DNA from: an uncultured Collinsella sp.
GTDB lineage: Bacteria; Actinomycetota; Coriobacteriia; Coriobacteriales; Coriobacteriaceae
NCBI GenBank assembly: GCA_900543515.1
Contig: UQRW01000032.1
Span: forward strand, 1-24,730
Direction of reading: 5' to 3'
DNA length: 24,730 bases
Shown here: in pieces, positions 22,143 to 24,730 of the stretch
Position numbering within the stretch: position 1 is the stretch's first letter
Layout: the number at the start of each line of letters is the position of its first letter
Notes under the pieces: model-generated
What the model was told of the DNA's origin: nothing
Databases searched by the model: none
What the model saw: only the letters and a program-made list of their open reading frames with translations
Translations under genes and position numbers: made by a program

Positions 22143-24730
22143 CTAACGCTTACGGATACCCCAGACCAGGGCACCGACACCGGCCATGGCGATGACAAAT
22201 GCCATAAGCAGAGCGGCAGCCTGCTGGTCGCCTGTGGTGGGCAGGAAACCCTTGACCGTCTTGACGATGTTCGTCACGGTCTTGGGCGTGCCGGGATCGG
22301 GCGTCGGCACGGGCGTCTCGGGCTTCTTGTACGTGTTGTTGAACACGATACCCTCGACGCTCTTATCGCCCTTGGCAAAGGCGACATTCGCCTTGAGGTT
22401 ACCCTCGCCGTCATCGGCCACGTTGACGGTCGCGGTAAAGACGGACTTGTCGTAGGTCATACCGGCCTCGTCGCCCTTGACCTCGCTGATGGTGTAGACG
22501 TACGTACCAGGCTCGTCGTACTCGAACTTGTCGAAGTTGATCTTGCCGTCGGCATCGTTGGTGACGGTGGACTCGATGTCCTCGCCAACGAGCTTAAAGC
22601 TAAACTCGTCCTTCTTGAGCTCGCGTCCCTCGAGCACCTTGACCGCGCCGATGGAAACCTGCGTAGGCATGGCGTGATACTTGTTGGTAAAGCCAGCCGA
22701 CTCGGTGGTTCCCTCGAGCTTGTGCGTCGCGGTCAGCGTGCCGTCGCCGTTGTCGGAGACGGTGGTCACGACGGTGTAGGTCGTGCCGTCATAGGTGACG
22801 CCCTTGTACAGGCCGAGCGCGTTGGGGCAAGCCTCGCGCAGCATGTACGTGTGCGTGCCGGGTGCCTCGTAGCGGATCGGGCTCAGCGTAACGTTACCGT
22901 TGACGTCGTTGGTACCGCTAGCGACAACCACACCGTCCTCGAGCAGCTCAAACGTGAACTCGCCAGCTGCAAGATCGCGGCCGGTCAGACGCTTGACCGT
23001 CTTGACCTGATCGGTCACGGACGAATCGGTAGGTGCCACGCCGTAGGTGTTGGTAAACGTGAAGGCAGCACCGTCGTCGCCTTCGCGCTTGACGCTCAGA
23101 TGCCCGGCACCGTCGTCAGACACGGTGTAGGAAACCTTGCGCGTGGCGTTGGTGTCATTGGTCACGCCAGGGGCACTACCGGACTCGGTCACCGTGTAAG
23201 TAAAGGTGTGCGAGCGCGGAGCGGTGGGGGCTGCGGGCTCGGGCTCGTCGCTGGGCTCGTCGGCGTTGGCATCGGTGTCGGCCTCTTCAGCCTCTGCCTC
23301 GTCGGCCTCTGCCTCGTCGGCCTCGGCTTCGTCAGCTTCGTCTGCCTCGGCCTTATCGGTCGCATCGTCCGTCACGCCCAGAGCGCGGTTGAGGTCCTCG
23401 AGCGTAAAGTGGATCTTGCCAAAGTCCACGTTGCCAGCCGCGTCGTTGGTTGCGGTCGTGCGCTCGGGCATCGGGGCACCAGACTCGTCGGCGGTCACGG
23501 TAAAGGTGAACTTGCCCGTGATGTCAGCCGGGGTCAGGCCCTCGGCAGCTTGGAGCTTCTTAATGCCGGTGAGCGCGGCATCGACGGCTTCGGCGCCGTA
23601 GACGTTCTCGAACAAGGGCTCGACGCCGCCGTAGTCGACCGTTGCCGTCAGGGTACCGTCACCGTTGTCGACGACGATAACCTTAAAGCCAAAGCTCCAC
23701 GTTGTAGCGGAAACGCCATTCGGCAGCCCGAATAAATCTTCGTAGGCCGTGTAGTTAATGGTCCAGGCAAGCTTACCGTCCTTATCGGTACGATAAGCAA
23801 GCCCAGCAGCCTCAAGATTAGCAAGCATCTTAGTGTCGTAGTGCAGCGTATCAAAGCTCACGTGCCCGCCGATATTGGGCTTGAGGTTTTCGTATGCCAC
23901 AAGCTCACCCTGATAGGCGATGCCGAACCAGAACTCGCCGTCGGCCATCGGGCGACCGGTCAGAGTCTTGGTGGCAACGACCTGAGCAGCGGTGCCACCA
24001 GGCGTGTTGGTCGTAGCGCTGTAACTGTTGTGGAACGGCACCAGGGCCTTCTCGACCTTGTTCTCGCCACTCTTGTGGACCGTCTCATGCGTGCCCTCGG
24101 GACCGCCGGAAACGGTCGTCGTAGCAGTGAGCGTGCCGGCGGTGTCGTCGGCGATGGCGATCGTCACCGTGCGCACGGCGTCGTCGTAGGTGTAACCGGG
24201 CTGGCCGTCGTTCTTCTCGGCCACGGTGTACGTAAAGGTCTTGCCGGCATTAGCCTGCGTAAACTTGACCTCATGGCCTGCCAGGATGTCGATCAGGCCG
24301 ACCGTTCCCTCTGCCGTCGCGGGGGACTTGAATTCGTTGGCTCCGGGCAGCAGGCCAAGTGCGTTGGCCGAAGCCTCGTCGGCGGGCGTCACGGTAAAGG
24401 TGAACTGGCCCTCGGTCATGGGACGTCCGCGGAGGGTCTTGCTGAGCCACAGACCGCCGGCCGCGGTGTAGTTGAGCTCAGAGCGATACGTATTGGTAAA
24501 GCGTCCGTTTTCCTTCTTGGTGACGTTGGCGGTCAGGGTGCCATCGCCGTCCTCGGTCACGGTCACTTCGGCGGTCGCGACATGGGCATCATACGTCATG
24601 CCGACCGTGCTGCCCGCGTTCTCGCGGATCTCGTACTTGTAGGTTCCGGCAGCCGTGTAGTGAATCGTGCCGAACTTGATGGCGGCGATGCCGTCCTTCG
24701 CGTCCTTCTTGCTCACGGTCACGGTTGCGG
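22143..24730 (-). CDS. LPXTG-anchored surface protein of FctA/Spy0128-like repeats (partial)
   Basis: The frame is open at the right edge, so the N-terminus and signal peptide are missing; 862 codons are visible. Six Spy0128/FctA-like domains can be read (the first incomplete), each with a K-T/V-L-x-GR start, a YxVxE-type strand and an end such as FTNTY. In pilins of this family Lys, Glu and Asn at these positions form intramolecular isopeptide bonds. The third visible domain lacks a clear Glu strand. The fourth carries an acidic Glu/Asp/Ala insert (DNA about 23230-23370). After the last domain come a Pro-rich spacer (PVPTPDPGTP), the sortase motif LPTTG (DNA 22230-22244), a hydrophobic helix and the tail RKR. 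It is therefore a wall-anchored adhesin or pilin-like stalk. Confidence 0.92.
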   Translation of the reverse strand, partial: ATVTVSKKDAKDGIAAIKFGTIHYTAAGTYKYEIRENAGSTVGMTYDAHVATAEVTVTEDGDGTLTANVTKKENGRFTNTYRSELNYTAAGGLWLSKTLRGRPMTEGQFTFTVTPADEASANALGLLPGANEFKSPATAEGTVGLIDILAGHEVKFTQANAGKTFTYTVAEKNDGQPGYTYDDAVRTVTIAIADDTAGTLTATTTVSGGPEGTHETVHKSGENKVEKALVPFHNSYSATTNTPGGTAAQVVATKTLTGRPMADGEFWFGIAYQGELVAYENLKPNIGGHVSFDTLHYDTKMLANLEAAGLAYRTDKDGKLAWTINYTAYEDLFGLPNGVSATTWSFGFKVIVVDNGDGTLTATVDYGGVEPLFENVYGAEAVDAALTGIKKLQAAEGLTPADITGKFTFTVTADESGAPMPERTTATNDAAGNVDFGKIHFTLEDLNRALGVTDDATDKAEADEADEAEADEAEADEAEAEEADTDANADEPSDEPEPAAPTAPRSHTFTYTVTESGSAPGVTNDTNATRKVSYTVSDDGAGHLSVKREGDDGAAFTFTNTYGVAPTDSSVTDQVKTVKRLTGRDLAAGEFTFELLEDGVVVASGTNDVNGNVTLSPIRYEAPGTHTYMLREACPNALGLYKGVTYDGTTYTVVTTVSDNGDGTLTATHKLEGTTESAGFTNKYHAMPTQVSIGAVKVLEGRELKKDEFSFKLVGEDIESTVTNDADGKINFDKFEYDEPGTYVYTISEVKGDEAGMTYDKSVFTATVNVADDGEGNLKANVAFAKGDKSVEGIVFNNTYKKPETPVPTPDPGTPKTVTNIVKTVKGFLPTTGDQQAAALLMAFVIAMAGVGALVWGIRKR
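23281..23352 (-). repeat. Short tandem repeat coding for an acidic stretch
   Basis: Imperfect tandem copies of a 15-bp unit (GCCTCTGCCTCGTCG on the plus strand, two exact copies in a row) encode repeated ADEAE on the minus strand. The unit is a multiple of three, so copy changes would keep the frame and alter insert length. Confidence 0.7.

Noticed and set aside
24720..24722. GTG at 24722 as the start of the surface protein
   Set aside because: The frame continues open to the window edge with A-T-V-T-V-S, a typical strand, and there is no signal peptide, so the gene is truncated by the window.

Overview
The window reads as a high-GC chromosomal segment of a coriobacterium, most likely Collinsella or a close relative. 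This is inferred from the gene content, the GC-rich codon use and the many short intergenic repeats; no rRNA, tRNA or marker gene is present to prove it. I see no CRISPR array, phage gene, intact transposase or RNA gene of a known class.

Layout. Positions 1-487 are non-coding and hold a 230-bp inverted-repeat element (175-404) and the terminator of the first operon. Positions 488-3603 (minus) are a two-gene metal-ion operon: a PRC-barrel/MgtE-N/CBS/membrane protein followed by an NRAMP-superfamily transporter whose metal-site residues look like the magnesium-type (NRMT) branch rather than the Mn/Fe type. A ~200-nt leader of unknown type precedes it. Positions 3978-6601 (minus) carry a YtxH-like envelope protein and a PRC-barrel protein (coupled), then a membrane-anchored NodB-fold protein that has lost its metal-binding histidines. 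Positions 6738-9760 (minus) carry a HlyIII membrane protein, a CNNM/CorC-type CBS protein (another Mg-linked family) and a protein resembling the N-terminal domain of cyanophycin synthetase. Position 9947 starts a divergent alpha/beta hydrolase with a clear sigma-70 promoter overlapped by one of two matching palindromes. A DUF362 ferredoxin protein follows at 11164-12369 (minus).

Positions 12480-15868 (minus) are a MacB/LolCDE-like ABC exporter (ATPase plus large FtsX-type permease). Positions 15962-16225 are a cluster of short repeats. Positions 16238-19565 (minus) are an ABC-2 exporter (ATPase plus two permeases). It diverges from a NarL-type histidine kinase/response regulator pair (19764-21535, plus), the usual arrangement for a sensor that controls its own efflux pump. 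The 607-bp gap 21536-22142 holds two related nested inverted-repeat elements and a strong terminator. From 22143 to the right edge (minus) runs a large LPXTG-anchored surface protein of Spy0128/FctA-like repeats, whose N-terminus lies outside the window.

The most unusual content is (i) the NRMT-like transporter paired with an MgtE-like CBS protein, (ii) several long inverted-repeat elements at gene 3' ends, two of which share a core but have different outer arms, (iii) short repeats that supply the stop codon of two genes, and (iv) the degenerate polysaccharide deacetylase.
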